Below are positions 5,679 through 12,329 of a stretch of DNA of 12,329 nucleotides, piece by piece; positions within the stretch are counted from its first letter, which is position 1, and every line of letters starts with the position of its first letter. Made by a program: the position numbers and the translations under genes. The notes under the pieces were generated by a model. It was not told the DNA's origin and did no database searches. It was given only the letters and a program-made list of their open reading frames with translations. Source of the DNA: an uncultured Clostridia bacterium (lineage in GTDB: Bacteria > Bacillota > Clostridia > TANB77 > CAG-508); contig CAPNAQ010000043.1 in NCBI GenBank assembly GCA_948663505.1, positions 1-12,329 on the forward strand, written 5' to 3'.

Positions 5679-5724
5679 TGAACAAATGAAAATTCTACAA
5701 GAATTTTAAAAATCATACACCACA

Positions 5725-6441
5725 TTATATATTTATCAAATTATTTAATATACTAATCAATATTTCTTGTAGTTCTATAGCTTTTGTTTTATCTAATTTT
5801 TCTAATAATATTTCATTGTTTGAAATAATTCTAATGCCTATACAAGGAACATTAAACTTATTACATACTGAATATGTTCCTATACTTTCCATATCTTCAC
5901 TATAGTTTTTAAATATATTATTTATCCAATCTATTCTATCTATTTCTCTATTGAATACATCTCCACTTCCTAATATTCCCCTATATATTTTATTCGAACA
6001 ATTTAGTTTTAGGATTTCTTCAATAATATTAACTAATTTTAAATCTGAATTTTGTATATCTTTTGCACGTTTATTTGGCTCCCATTCAAATGGATTCGAA
6101 CCTTTTCCTCTATCTTTGCTTGGCATTTTATATGCGTTAATATTACAACACTTTTCACCTACAATAATATCTCCTATATGTAAATCAGTTCTATGTGCTC
6201 CTGCAATACCTTGATTTATAACTATATTGGGATGAAAATTTATAACTCCAATAGTAGTTGCTATAGTTGAATTTATTGTTCCTACTAATGTTTTTGATAT
6301 TACTACTTCTATATTATTAATACTTCCTTCATAAAATTGATATCCTGCTATTGTTCTATCTTTTCTATTTTTTAGTTTACTTAATAGACATTCTATTTCA
6401 ATATCCATTGCCCCTTGTATTAAAACCACTTTATCTTTCAA
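5725..6441 (-). CDS. 5'-methylthioadenosine/S-adenosylhomocysteine nucleosidase-family protein (MtnN-like)
   Basis: 238 residues of the PNP/UDP phosphorylase fold, which splits the glycosidic bond of purine nucleosides; MtnN members clear MTA and SAH, linking to methionine salvage and methylation. GAMDIEIE (10-17) matches the MTAN start, with E15 in place of E. coli E12. NQGIAGAH (77-84) is the phosphate/substrate loop, GSGD (158-161) matches ASGD, and DMES (183-186) supplies the ribose-binding E185. The segment IRIISNNE aligns residue for residue with E. coli VRAISDVA, so the catalytic Asp197 is Asn208 here. That raises doubt about activity on adenine nucleosides and could suit a 6-oxopurine. 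The start is TTG, with GCGAGGAT (6457-6450) in place. A -10-like TATAAT lies at 6487-6482. Monocistronic. Confidence 0.8.
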   Translation of the reverse strand: MKDKVVLIQGAMDIEIECLLSKLKNRKDRTIAGYQFYEGSINNIEVVISKTLVGTINSTIATTIGVINFHPNIVINQGIAGAHRTDLHIGDIIVGEKCCNINAYKMPSKDRGKGSNPFEWEPNKRAKDIQNSDLKLVNIIEEILKLNCSNKIYRGILGSGDVFNREIDRIDWINNIFKNYSEDMESIGTYSVCNKFNVPCIGIRIISNNEILLEKLDKTKAIELQEILISILNNLINI

Positions 6442-6673
6442 TTTTATTATCCTCGCTTTATAAAAAATTTTTTATGAAAACATTATATCATATTATCTAT
6501 AGAAATAAACCTATTTATTAGTATCTTTCCAATAAGCTAGATTTTATAACATTTTTTAACATATGCAATTTGTTTTTTATAACAATTTTATAACATTTAG
6601 TTTTAATTTTTAGTTTTCTAATCTCTGGAACCCTTGAAAATACTACATTTTTATTTTTAGTATAAAAACATAT

Positions 6674-6717
6674 AAAAAACGAGAAAACATTGATATCTCA
6701 ACGTTTTCTCGTTTTTT
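6674..6717. terminator. Strong bidirectional intrinsic terminator after the tRNAs
   Basis: AAAAAACGAGAAAAC (6674-6688) and GTTTTCTCGTTTTTT (6703-6717) pair over 15 bp. An inner TTGA/TCAA stem and a TATC loop extend it. It follows tRNA-Cys directly and separates the tRNA unit from the nucleosidase gene. Confidence 0.85.
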
Positions 6718-6720
6718 GTT

Positions 6721-6794
6721 TGGAGGCGCCTATCGGAGTCGGACCGATCATCAGAGTTTTGCAGACTCGTGCCTTACCGCTTGGCTAAGGCGCC
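6721..6794 (-). tRNA. tRNA-Cys (GCA)
   Basis: 74 nt including an encoded CCA (6723-6721). The acceptor stem is GGCGCCT/AGGCGCC, the D-arm is of the AGCCAAGCGGTAAGGC type, and the anticodon loop CTGCAAA has anticodon GCA. The T-arm, GGTCCGACTCC, deviates slightly from the usual GGTTCGA. It is probably co-transcribed behind tRNA-Gly, 72 bases upstream. Confidence 0.95.
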
Positions 6795-6866
6795 ATTTAT
6801 ATTTAATAATAAACTTTTTAGTATATTTTATTATATGCTTTACTTAAAAAAATAGTACATATTTTT

Positions 6867-6940
6867 TGGAGCAGGTAACGAGAATCGGACTCGTGACTAA
6901 ACCTTGGCAAGGTCTCGTTTTACCACTAAACTATACCTGC
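6867..6940 (-). tRNA. tRNA-Gly (GCC)
   Basis: 74 nt with encoded CCA. The acceptor stem is GCAGGTA/TACCTGC, the D-loop is TAGTTTAGTGGTAAAAC, and the anticodon loop TTGCCAA reads GCC. The T-arm has AGTCCGATTCT. It is the first gene of the two-tRNA unit. Confidence 0.95.
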
Positions 6941-6951
6941 AAATATTTTTC

Positions 6952-6980
6952 TTAATATATTACTTTATTCATATTAGCAA
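6952..6980 (-). promoter_or_regulatory. Promoter of the tRNA-Gly/tRNA-Cys unit
   Basis: In - strand sense, TTGCTA (6980-6975), a 17-base spacer and TATTAA (6957-6952), ending 11 bases before the tRNA-Gly 5' end. Confidence 0.45.
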
Positions 6981-7121
6981 CTCTCTTAAATTATATTCAA
7001 ACATATTTAATATAATACCAAAAAATATAAACAATGTCAATAGTTTTTCAAATTCCAAATATATGATAGCTATAATTAATAGTTTTAAACTAATAACATA
7101 TAAACATTATATAGTTGTATA

Positions 7122-7163
7122 GGCTAGAAGTTCAATTTATTAGAATATTTTTAACTTCTAACC
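7122..7163 (-). terminator. Possible weak hairpin after topA
   Basis: TAGAAGTT (7125-7132) is inverted as AACTTCTA (7153-7160), extended by GG/CC with one mismatch, over a 20-base loop. It lies 20-60 bases beyond the topA stop but lacks a clear T-run on the - strand. The rest of 6941-7180 shows nothing else apart from the tRNA promoter. Confidence 0.25.
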
Positions 7164-7180
7164 TTACTATTCTCAATACC

Positions 7181-9250
7181 TTACTTTTTAGCAGTTTTTC
7201 TCTTGCTTGTTTTTTTATTAGATAATTTTGTTGTTTCCTTTTTTACATTCTCTGCTTCTTTAGGATCCCATTTTTCACCCAACTTTGGTTTATTCCAAGA
7301 AATATAGTCACAAGATTTTGGATTATTTTCACAAATATAATAATTTTTCTTCCTTTTTGTTTTTCTAACTTGAACTATTGCACCACATTTTGGGCAAGGA
7401 ACATCTATTGTTTCAACAATAGCCTTTGTATTTTTGCATTCAGGATACCCTGGACAAGCTAAAAACTTTCCATACCTTCCAATCTTATAAACCATCATTC
7501 TTCCACATTTTTCACATTGTACATCAGACACTTCATCAACTAATTGTACATGTTCAAGTTCCTTTTCAACCTTTTCGAGAACCTTTTCAAATGGTCCATA
7601 GAATTCTCTAATCATCTTTTTCCATTCTTCTTTTCCCTCAGCAATTTCATCAAATTCATTTTCGATTTTTGCTGTAAACTCTACATTTATAATATCTGTA
7701 AAATTTTCTGTAAGTAATTTATTTACTATTTTACCTAGTTCTGTTGGAACTAATTGTTTTTGTTCCTTTTCTATATAACTTCTTTCTAAAATTGTTGTAA
7801 TTGTTGGTGAATATGTACTTGGTCTCCCTATTCCTTTTTCTTCTAATGCCTTTACTAAGCTTGCCTCTGTATACCTTGCTGGTGGTTCTGTAAAGCTTTG
7901 TTTCGGATTTATCTTTAATAATTTTACTTCCTGATTTTGTTGTAATTCTGGCAGCATTCCTTCTTCTTGTTCTTCTTTATCATCAGTTCCTTCTACATAT
8001 AAAATCATGAATCCTTTAAACTTTAAATTTTGTCCATTTGCTTTAAAATCATATTCATTTGCTTTTATATTTACTGACACAGTATCATATATTGCAGGTT
8101 TCATTTGACTTGCCATAAATCTATTATAAATTAGTTTGTATAATTTATATTGTTCTTTAGATAAATCATTTTTTATATCGTCTGGTTCTATATCTGAATA
8201 TGTTGGTCGTATACCTTCATGAGCATCTTGAGCATCTTTATTTGTTTTATAGTATCTATTCTCATAAAATTCCTCTCCATATGTAGAAACTATATGCGTT
8301 TTGGCTGTTAGTCTTGCCTCTTCTGATATTCTCGTTGAGTCTGTTCTCATATATGTTATTAAGCCCACTGTGCCTTTATCAGATACTTTTACACCCTCAT
8401 ATAAGCTTTGTGCTATGGCCATAGTCTTTTTTAATGTAAATCCTAATTTTCTAGATGCTTCTTGTTGCATTGTACTTGTTGTAAATGGTGGTGCTGGATT
8501 TCTCTTTTTCTCACCTTTTTTAATATCTGAAATAATATACTTTGCTTTTTCAATATTCTTTAATATTTCATCAACTTGTTCTTTGGAATTTATTTCTTGC
8601 TTTTTCCCATTTTTCCCAAAAAATCTTGCTTCAAATTCCTTTTTAGATTTCTCATCTTTTAAATTAGCATATATATTCCAATATTCTTGTGGTATAAAAT
8701 TTTCTATTTCATTTTCTCTATCAACTATCAATTTTACTGCTACAGATTGTACTCTACCTGCAGATAACCCAGTTTTTACTTTCTTCCACAATAATGGACT
8801 TATTTTATATCCAACTATTCTATCTAGAACTCTTCTAGCTTGTTGTGCATCTACAGTATTTATATCAATGTCTCTGGGTTCTTTTATCGATTTTTGTACT
8901 GCAGTTTTTGTTATTTCATTAAAAGTTACTCTTGTTATTTTTTCTTTATTATCTTCTAAAATCTTTGCTAGGTGCCATGCTATAGCTTCACCCTCACGGT
9001 CAGGGTCAGTTGCTAAATATACTTTTTTTGCTTTTTTAGCATCAGACTTTAGAGATTTTATTAAGTCTCCTTTTCCTCTTATATTTATATATTCAGGTTC
9101 AAAATCATGTTCTATATCTATTCCCATTTTTGATTTTGGTAAATCTCTTATATGTCCCATTGAAGCTACAACTTTCGTGCTTCCTCCTAAAAACTTTTTT
9201 ATTGTATTAGCTTTTGCTGGTGATTCTACTATTATTAATTTATCTGCCAT
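7181..9250 (-). CDS. topA: DNA topoisomerase I (type IA)
   Basis: 689 residues, a normal length for a Firmicute enzyme. It relaxes negative supercoils by transient single-strand cleavage. The TOPRIM domain starts at LIIVESPAKA (5-14, catalytic E9) and contains TDPDREGEA (81-89; D82, D84, E86 for Mg2+). The cleavage tyrosine is Y300 in GLITYMRTDSTR. PARYTEASLVKALEEKGIGRPSTYSP is the conserved domain I/III signature. Two C-terminal zinc-ribbon repeats follow: CEKCGR...CPGYPEC and CPKCG...CENNPKSC. A Lys-rich tail ends the protein. The ATG follows AGGAGG (9260-9255). It sits 20 bases behind the DUF6514-like gene and shares its promoter. Confidence 0.98.
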   Translation of the reverse strand: MADKLIIVESPAKANTIKKFLGGSTKVVASMGHIRDLPKSKMGIDIEHDFEPEYINIRGKGDLIKSLKSDAKKAKKVYLATDPDREGEAIAWHLAKILEDNKEKITRVTFNEITKTAVQKSIKEPRDIDINTVDAQQARRVLDRIVGYKISPLLWKKVKTGLSAGRVQSVAVKLIVDRENEIENFIPQEYWNIYANLKDEKSKKEFEARFFGKNGKKQEINSKEQVDEILKNIEKAKYIISDIKKGEKKRNPAPPFTTSTMQQEASRKLGFTLKKTMAIAQSLYEGVKVSDKGTVGLITYMRTDSTRISEEARLTAKTHIVSTYGEEFYENRYYKTNKDAQDAHEGIRPTYSDIEPDDIKNDLSKEQYKLYKLIYNRFMASQMKPAIYDTVSVNIKANEYDFKANGQNLKFKGFMILYVEGTDDKEEQEEGMLPELQQNQEVKLLKINPKQSFTEPPARYTEASLVKALEEKGIGRPSTYSPTITTILERSYIEKEQKQLVPTELGKIVNKLLTENFTDIINVEFTAKIENEFDEIAEGKEEWKKMIREFYGPFEKVLEKVEKELEHVQLVDEVSDVQCEKCGRMMVYKIGRYGKFLACPGYPECKNTKAIVETIDVPCPKCGAIVQVRKTKRKKNYYICENNPKSCDYISWNKPKLGEKWDPKEAENVKKETTKLSNKKTSKRKTAKK

Positions 9251-9270
9251 ATATCCTCCTTGGTTTTTTA

Positions 9271-9588
9271 TTAAAAATTCTTCCTCAATAATTCTGAAAT
9301 AATCTCTTCAGCATTTATTAGAGATACTTGATTCTCCTTAAATTTAGTTAGAATCCTATCTTCTTCTAGTTCATCATTTGTTATATATTTTATACTTTTT
9401 GTTTCTACTTTTGGTTCATTTGATAAATACTCAGTTTTTACTATTTGTATTCCATATTTAGCTTTATCTTTAGAACCTGTGTAATCTTCATTTATTTGTT
9501 TATAATATTCAAGTTTTATTGGATGATTTATTCCTGCTTCTTTAAGTTTGTCTTCCTCAATAAATGCACATCCAAAAAATGTCTTCAA
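9271..9588 (-). CDS. DUF6514-like hypothetical protein, cotranscribed with topA
   Basis: 105 residues of unknown function. The order YYKQIN...YGIQIVKTE...VETKSIKYITNDELEEDRILTKFKENQVSLINAEEIISELL resembles the small clostridial DUF6514 proteins, which share YGIEIVK and a C-terminal helix pattern; this is from memory. It is soluble, with no signal or membrane segment, and charged. It starts at TTG, supported by AAGGGGGA 6 bases upstream (about 9601-9594) and no better alternative. It is the promoter-proximal gene of the topA operon, 20 bases apart, a position that suggests housekeeping rather than accessory use. No catalytic motif is visible. Confidence 0.65.
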   Translation of the reverse strand: MKTFFGCAFIEEDKLKEAGINHPIKLEYYKQINEDYTGSKDKAKYGIQIVKTEYLSNEPKVETKSIKYITNDELEEDRILTKFKENQVSLINAEEIISELLRKNF

Positions 9589-9627
9589 AAAAATCCCCCT
9601 TTTCTTTGATCTATTGCAACATTTAAT

Positions 9628-9656
9628 ATATTACTACTATTTTCAAATGTTTGCAA
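9628..9656 (-). promoter_or_regulatory. Promoter of the DUF6514-topA operon
   Basis: In - strand sense, TTGCAA (9656-9651), a 17-base spacer and TAATAT (9633-9628), about 40 bases ahead of the TTG start. A 7-bp inverted repeat TTATGTT/AACATAA (9697-9712) lies upstream, between this promoter and the end of the flavoprotein gene. Confidence 0.5.
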
Positions 9657-9735
9657 GGATTTTCCATCGCATTTTTTGACAAATATATAATTAATTTTAT
9701 GTTTTAACATAATATCAACAAAATATTTCTAAATT

Positions 9736-10356
9736 TCATCGTATAAAACTAGTTGATATTATTTTTTCATTTTCAGGTTCTTTTACACCTAAATTTCTTC
9801 CTGCTTCTATACTTTTCAAAAGCCAAGCCATATTATTTGCAAGAGTCCTCATTGTTTGTAAACCTTCCTCATCTTTTAAAACATCTTCTGGCTTACTACC
9901 ATGAACCATATTCCAATATTGAGATGTAACAATAGGCATATTATTCATTGCAAAATATTTATTTATTTGATCAAAAGTTGATGTTGCGCCCCCTCTTCTA
10001 CAACTTACAATTCCTGCCGCAACTTTATTTTTGAATAAATTCCTTCTTCCATAAAATATTCTATCCATAAATGATGTTATCATTCCACTTCCTGAAGCAA
10101 AGTGCACTGGCGTTCCAAAAATAAATCCATCTATATTTGGAACCTTTTCTAAAAATTCGTTTACTTTATCATCTACAAAACATTTTCCTGTTTGTAAGCA
10201 CCTACCACATCCTATACAACCTGCTGTTGGTTTACTTCCAAGCCAAAATTCTTCTGTTTCAATATCATTTTTTTCCAATGTTTTCTTTACTTCTGTTAAA
10301 GCTGTATATGTACATCCCTTTTGATGTGGACTTCCATTTACTAATAAAACTTTCAT
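9736..10356 (-). CDS. Flavodoxin-fold NAD(P)H-dependent oxidoreductase with a four-cysteine Fe-S-type motif
   Basis: 206 residues. MKVLLVNGSPHQKGCTYTAL is the FMN phosphate-binding loop of the NADPH-dependent FMN reductase/flavodoxin family. FGTPVHFASGSGMITSFMDR (about 85-104) is the second flavin loop. Between them, C47, C50, C53 and C59 (CIGCGRCLQTGKC) form a CX2CX2CX5C set, like that binding a 4Fe-4S cluster in iron-sulphur flavoproteins. It probably passes electrons between NAD(P)H or ferredoxin and an unknown acceptor in the cytoplasm. The frame opens at an ATG at 10368, but AGAAAGGA abuts that codon; the ATG at 10356 has proper spacing and starts the conserved fold. It is 19 bases behind the hexapeptide acyltransferase gene, forming one operon. 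Confidence 0.85.
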   Translation of the reverse strand: MKVLLVNGSPHQKGCTYTALTEVKKTLEKNDIETEEFWLGSKPTAGCIGCGRCLQTGKCFVDDKVNEFLEKVPNIDGFIFGTPVHFASGSGMITSFMDRIFYGRRNLFKNKVAAGIVSCRRGGATSTFDQINKYFAMNNMPIVTSQYWNMVHGSKPEDVLKDEEGLQTMRTLANNMAWLLKSIEAGRNLGVKEPENEKIISTSFIR

Positions 10357-10375
10357 AAAAAAATTCATTCCTTTC

Positions 10376-11044
10376 TCAATATGTTTTTTCTACAATTTCA
10401 TTTTGATTTTTATATATGCTATTTGGTGGAATTATTTTTCTTACTGATGATAGAGGATATATATTAGATTTTTTTCCGATTACTGTACCTGGATTTAATA
10501 CTGATCCACATCCTATCTCTACTTCATCGCCTATCATTGCTCCGAATTTTTTTAATCCTGTTTCAATCTCTTCTATCTCATTTTTTACTTTTACTAATGT
10601 TTTATCTGATTTCACATTTGATGTTATTGAACCTGCTCCCATATGAGCTTTATACCCTAATATTGAATCTCCTACATAATTATAATGTGGCACTTGGACT
10701 TTATTAAATAGTATTACATTTTTTAATTCTGTTGAATTCCCAACTACAGAGTTTTCTCCTATAATTACATTTCCTCTAATAAATGCACAATGTCTAATTT
10801 CTGCATTTTTTCCTATAATTGCTGGTCCTTTTATATATGCAGTTTCTGATATTGTCGCTGATTTTGCTATCCATATATTCTCACCTTTTAAATCATATTC
10901 ATTAATATCTAAAGAATTTCCTAATTCAATTATAAATTTGCCTATTTTAGGTAATACCTCCCAAGGATATGTTGCTCCATCAAATATTTTTGACGCTATT
11001 GTTTCTTTCAAGTTATATAAACTTGTTATTTTACATTCTTCCAT
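10376..11044 (-). CDS. GlmU-C-terminal-like hexapeptide (left-handed beta-helix) acyltransferase
   Basis: 222 residues. The middle (about 55-140) is a run of hexapeptide turns (IWIAKSATISETAYIKGPAI, IIGKNAEIRHCAFI, NVIIGENSVVG) that build a left-handed beta-helix. VPHYNYVGDSILG (118-130) matches the GlmU acetyltransferase site, with H120 at the position of the catalytic His, followed by GAGSITSN. A further coil block (IGDEVEIGCGSVLNPGTVIG) ends the helix. The N-terminal PWEVLPKIGKFI segment replaces the uridylyltransferase domain, so it is not full GlmU. It probably transfers an acetyl group to a nucleotide-sugar or related substrate. The frame is open to 11107, but GGAGGAGG sits just ahead of the ATG at 11044 and the promoter lies between. 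Confidence 0.85.
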   Translation of the reverse strand: MEECKITSLYNLKETIASKIFDGATYPWEVLPKIGKFIIELGNSLDINEYDLKGENIWIAKSATISETAYIKGPAIIGKNAEIRHCAFIRGNVIIGENSVVGNSTELKNVILFNKVQVPHYNYVGDSILGYKAHMGAGSITSNVKSDKTLVKVKNEIEEIETGLKKFGAMIGDEVEIGCGSVLNPGTVIGKKSNIYPLSSVRKIIPPNSIYKNQNEIVEKTY

Positions 11045-11078
11045 TATACCTCCTCCATTCTTTTTGTGTGAATTACTG

Positions 11079-11107
11079 ATAGTATAGTAAAATCTTTCAT
11101 TTTTCAA
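11079..11107 (-). promoter_or_regulatory. Promoter of the acyltransferase-flavoprotein operon
   Basis: In - strand sense, TTGAAA (11107-11102), 17 bases, then TACTAT (11084-11079), overlapping TATACT (11086-11081). The leader to the ATG is about 30 bases and contains the AGGAGG site. It rules out the longer frame starting at 11107. Confidence 0.45.
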
Positions 11108-11250
11108 TAAATTTATTAGTGTGCCATGTGTTTTATATAATAAAAAGTCAAAATGACTTCTATATATAGAAAATATTAAAATTTGAAAATAAACTTTTGC
11201 TATTTAATTATATAACTTATATACACTTATATCATTTTTTTTATGTATTT

Positions 11251-11558
11251 TCAATACTTTAATATATCTATTTGTTTTATTTGATATTTCTCTATTGTAT
11301 GATTATTAGAATATATATAAGTAGTTCCTTTTAGCATAACAAACATTACAACCACTACAAATAAAATTTGTTTTCTTTTATTTAATTTCATATTCTCATC
11401 TTTTTCTAAATTAGATACAACTACTCTATTTTTAACATTTTCTATTATTCTTTTGTTTAATTTATTATTTTTTCAATATTTAATATTCCTTCTTATTCTA
11501 ATGATTTTCTTGTTTCTTTATCTAATTTAGAGCTAAAATCCTTAATTAAAATTTCATT
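11251..11558 (-). pseudogene. Decayed membrane protein gene (anti-sigma-like N-terminal region)
   Basis: The first part (11558 to about 11460) reads NEILIKDFSSKLDKETRKSLE, stop, EGILNIEKIIN, stop. The reading then resumes in another frame at 11457 with NKRIIENVKNRVVVSNLEKD and MKLNKRKQ, then a membrane segment (ILFVVVVMFVMLKG), to a stop at 11251. Joined, this is a cytoplasmic helical region followed by one membrane pass. From memory it resembles the start of clostridial anti-sigma-like membrane proteins whose cytoplasmic part ends MKLNKRKQI. The outer domain is gone, and at least one stop and one frameshift intervene, so no product is expected. The rest of the 11045-11670 gap shows only the promoter and terminator listed separately. 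Confidence 0.45.
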
Positions 11559-11608
11559 TACTATATAATACCATTATATCAAAAAAGGTTACGATTTTTT
11601 TATTTTCG

Positions 11609-11639
11609 AAAAAAATATAGAGATTTTTTAATCTCTATA
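11609..11639 (-). terminator. Intrinsic terminator of the DUF4180 gene
   Basis: In - strand sense, TATAGAGATT-AAAA-AATCTCTATA is a perfect 10-bp stem (11639-11616), followed directly by TTTTTTT (11615-11609). Confidence 0.85.
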
Positions 11640-11670
11640 CATATTTTAAATAAAACTGTAATTTATTATT

Positions 11671-12021
11671 TTACTTACTTAACATTTTTATTGCTTCATC
11701 TTCATTTTCTACAAAAAATATATCTTTACCATTATTGCTTTCATATATGAAATCTTTTAATGGTTTGCTTGTATATTTTGAATAATCTCCATATACAGCA
11801 AATTTTGTTTGATAATTTATAAACTTTTGTAAAATTTCTCCTGCTAGTCCTTTACTCAATATAAAAAATTCTTCTACTACTGCATCTTTATTCAATGCTA
11901 CTTTATTACAGTTTGTTTCATATTTTATAGTCATAATAAAATCAATTGCTGACTGAACATCCTTTATTACAATTTCATTACTTTTTATTACTGCTATGTC
12001 ATTTATAGTTTTTATTTCCAT
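11671..12021 (-). CDS. DUF4180 domain protein
   Basis: 116 residues covering the whole domain. The diagnostic stretch is KGLAGEILQKFINYQTKFAV (about 57-76), then YGDYSKYTSKPLKDFIYESN and NGKDIFFVENEDEAIKML. The N-terminal third (IAVIKSNEIVIKDVQSAIDF) also fits. The molecular function of this family is not known to me; the alternating strand/helix pattern suggests a small alpha/beta protein. It is cytoplasmic, with no signal or membrane segment. The start is ATG with GAGGAG (12036-12031) 9 bases ahead. It is a single-gene unit with its own terminator. Confidence 0.88.
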   Translation of the reverse strand: MEIKTINDIAVIKSNEIVIKDVQSAIDFIMTIKYETNCNKVALNKDAVVEEFFILSKGLAGEILQKFINYQTKFAVYGDYSKYTSKPLKDFIYESNNGKDIFFVENEDEAIKMLSK

Positions 12022-12329
12022 TTTATATATCTCCTCATAATTTAACTATTTTTTCTTTACAATGGCATTCTGGATTTTCACAGTACAATTAGAATTATAG
12101 CCACTAGCACATTTATCATCACACTACATTTTAATATCAATATTTACAATATGCCAAATTGTTCATTTCATGTTATATGCATACCACACATATTTTATTT
12201 TTCACTTTTATTCCTCTAATCAATTTACTAAATTGTATTTTATTTTTAAATTAGCTTTTTAAATTAATTTACATTTAATATAGTAATAATATCTATATTA
12301 CTTAATTTATTGTATTCAAAGTTTAAAAA
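12022..12329. other. Intergenic end of the window; possible DUF4180 promoter
   Basis: No open frame of interest on either strand. A - strand TATAAT (12099-12094) about 75 bases before the DUF4180 start is a plausible -10, but the -35 position (GTGATG, 12122-12117) is poor. The remainder is plain AT-rich sequence running off the end. Confidence 0.3.

Noticed and set aside
6457..6478. Palindrome ATAAAAAATTTTTTAT in the nucleosidase leader
   Set aside because: Pure A/T runs form such palindromes by chance here, and it has no G-C pairs to stabilise it.
8301..9302. 333-residue + strand open frame
   Set aside because: It is the exact antisense of topA, whose motifs and ribosome site are unambiguous.
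11045..11107. Longer N-terminus for the acyltransferase
   Set aside because: The promoter overlaps it, and GGAGGAGG marks the ATG at 11044.

Overview
The window is very AT-rich (roughly 22-25% G+C by eye) and uses AGGAGG-type ribosome binding sites, T-tailed hairpin terminators, TTG as well as ATG starts, and TAA/TAG/TGA as stops. This points to a low-GC Firmicute, most likely a gut-type member of the Clostridia. TGA ends two genes, so the code is not a mollicute one.

Left part (1-5724) looks accessory. It holds an XRE regulator (460-795); a converging cell-wall hydrolase gene broken, or frameshifted, in the middle (1503-822); the degraded tail of a YoaP-type acetyltransferase (1665-1995); a membrane-anchored jelly-roll (C1q/BclA-like) surface protein (2696-2172); and a two-gene type II restriction-modification operon (Dam-family methylase 3015-3869, PD-(D/E)XK nuclease 3862-5157, 8-nt overlap).

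Directly behind the nuclease, in a stretch with no long open frame (5158-5724), I find what looks like an unannotated type I toxin-antitoxin locus. A roughly 85-nt RNA on the + strand (about 5337-5421) has a promoter and a terminator. A tiny membrane-peptide gene (5584-5513) on the - strand has its own promoter, a sequestered Shine-Dalgarno and a terminator. The two transcripts converge on back-to-back terminators. A 25-nt direct repeat (21/25 identical; 5357-5381 and 5569-5593) makes the RNA complementary to the toxin's start-codon region. This is the same logic as the enterococcal par/Fst locus. It lies next to a restriction-modification system, so two addiction-type modules sit side by side.

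Right part (5725-12329) is mostly core and all on the - strand: an MTA/SAH-nucleosidase-family enzyme with an Asp-to-Asn change at the catalytic position; tRNA-Cys and tRNA-Gly ahead of a strong terminator; topA preceded by a DUF6514-like gene in one operon; a two-gene operon of a hexapeptide acyltransferase and an Fe-S flavodoxin-type oxidoreductase; the decayed remnant of a membrane (anti-sigma-like) gene; and a DUF4180 gene with its own terminator.

All family calls come from reading motifs by eye. No database search was possible.
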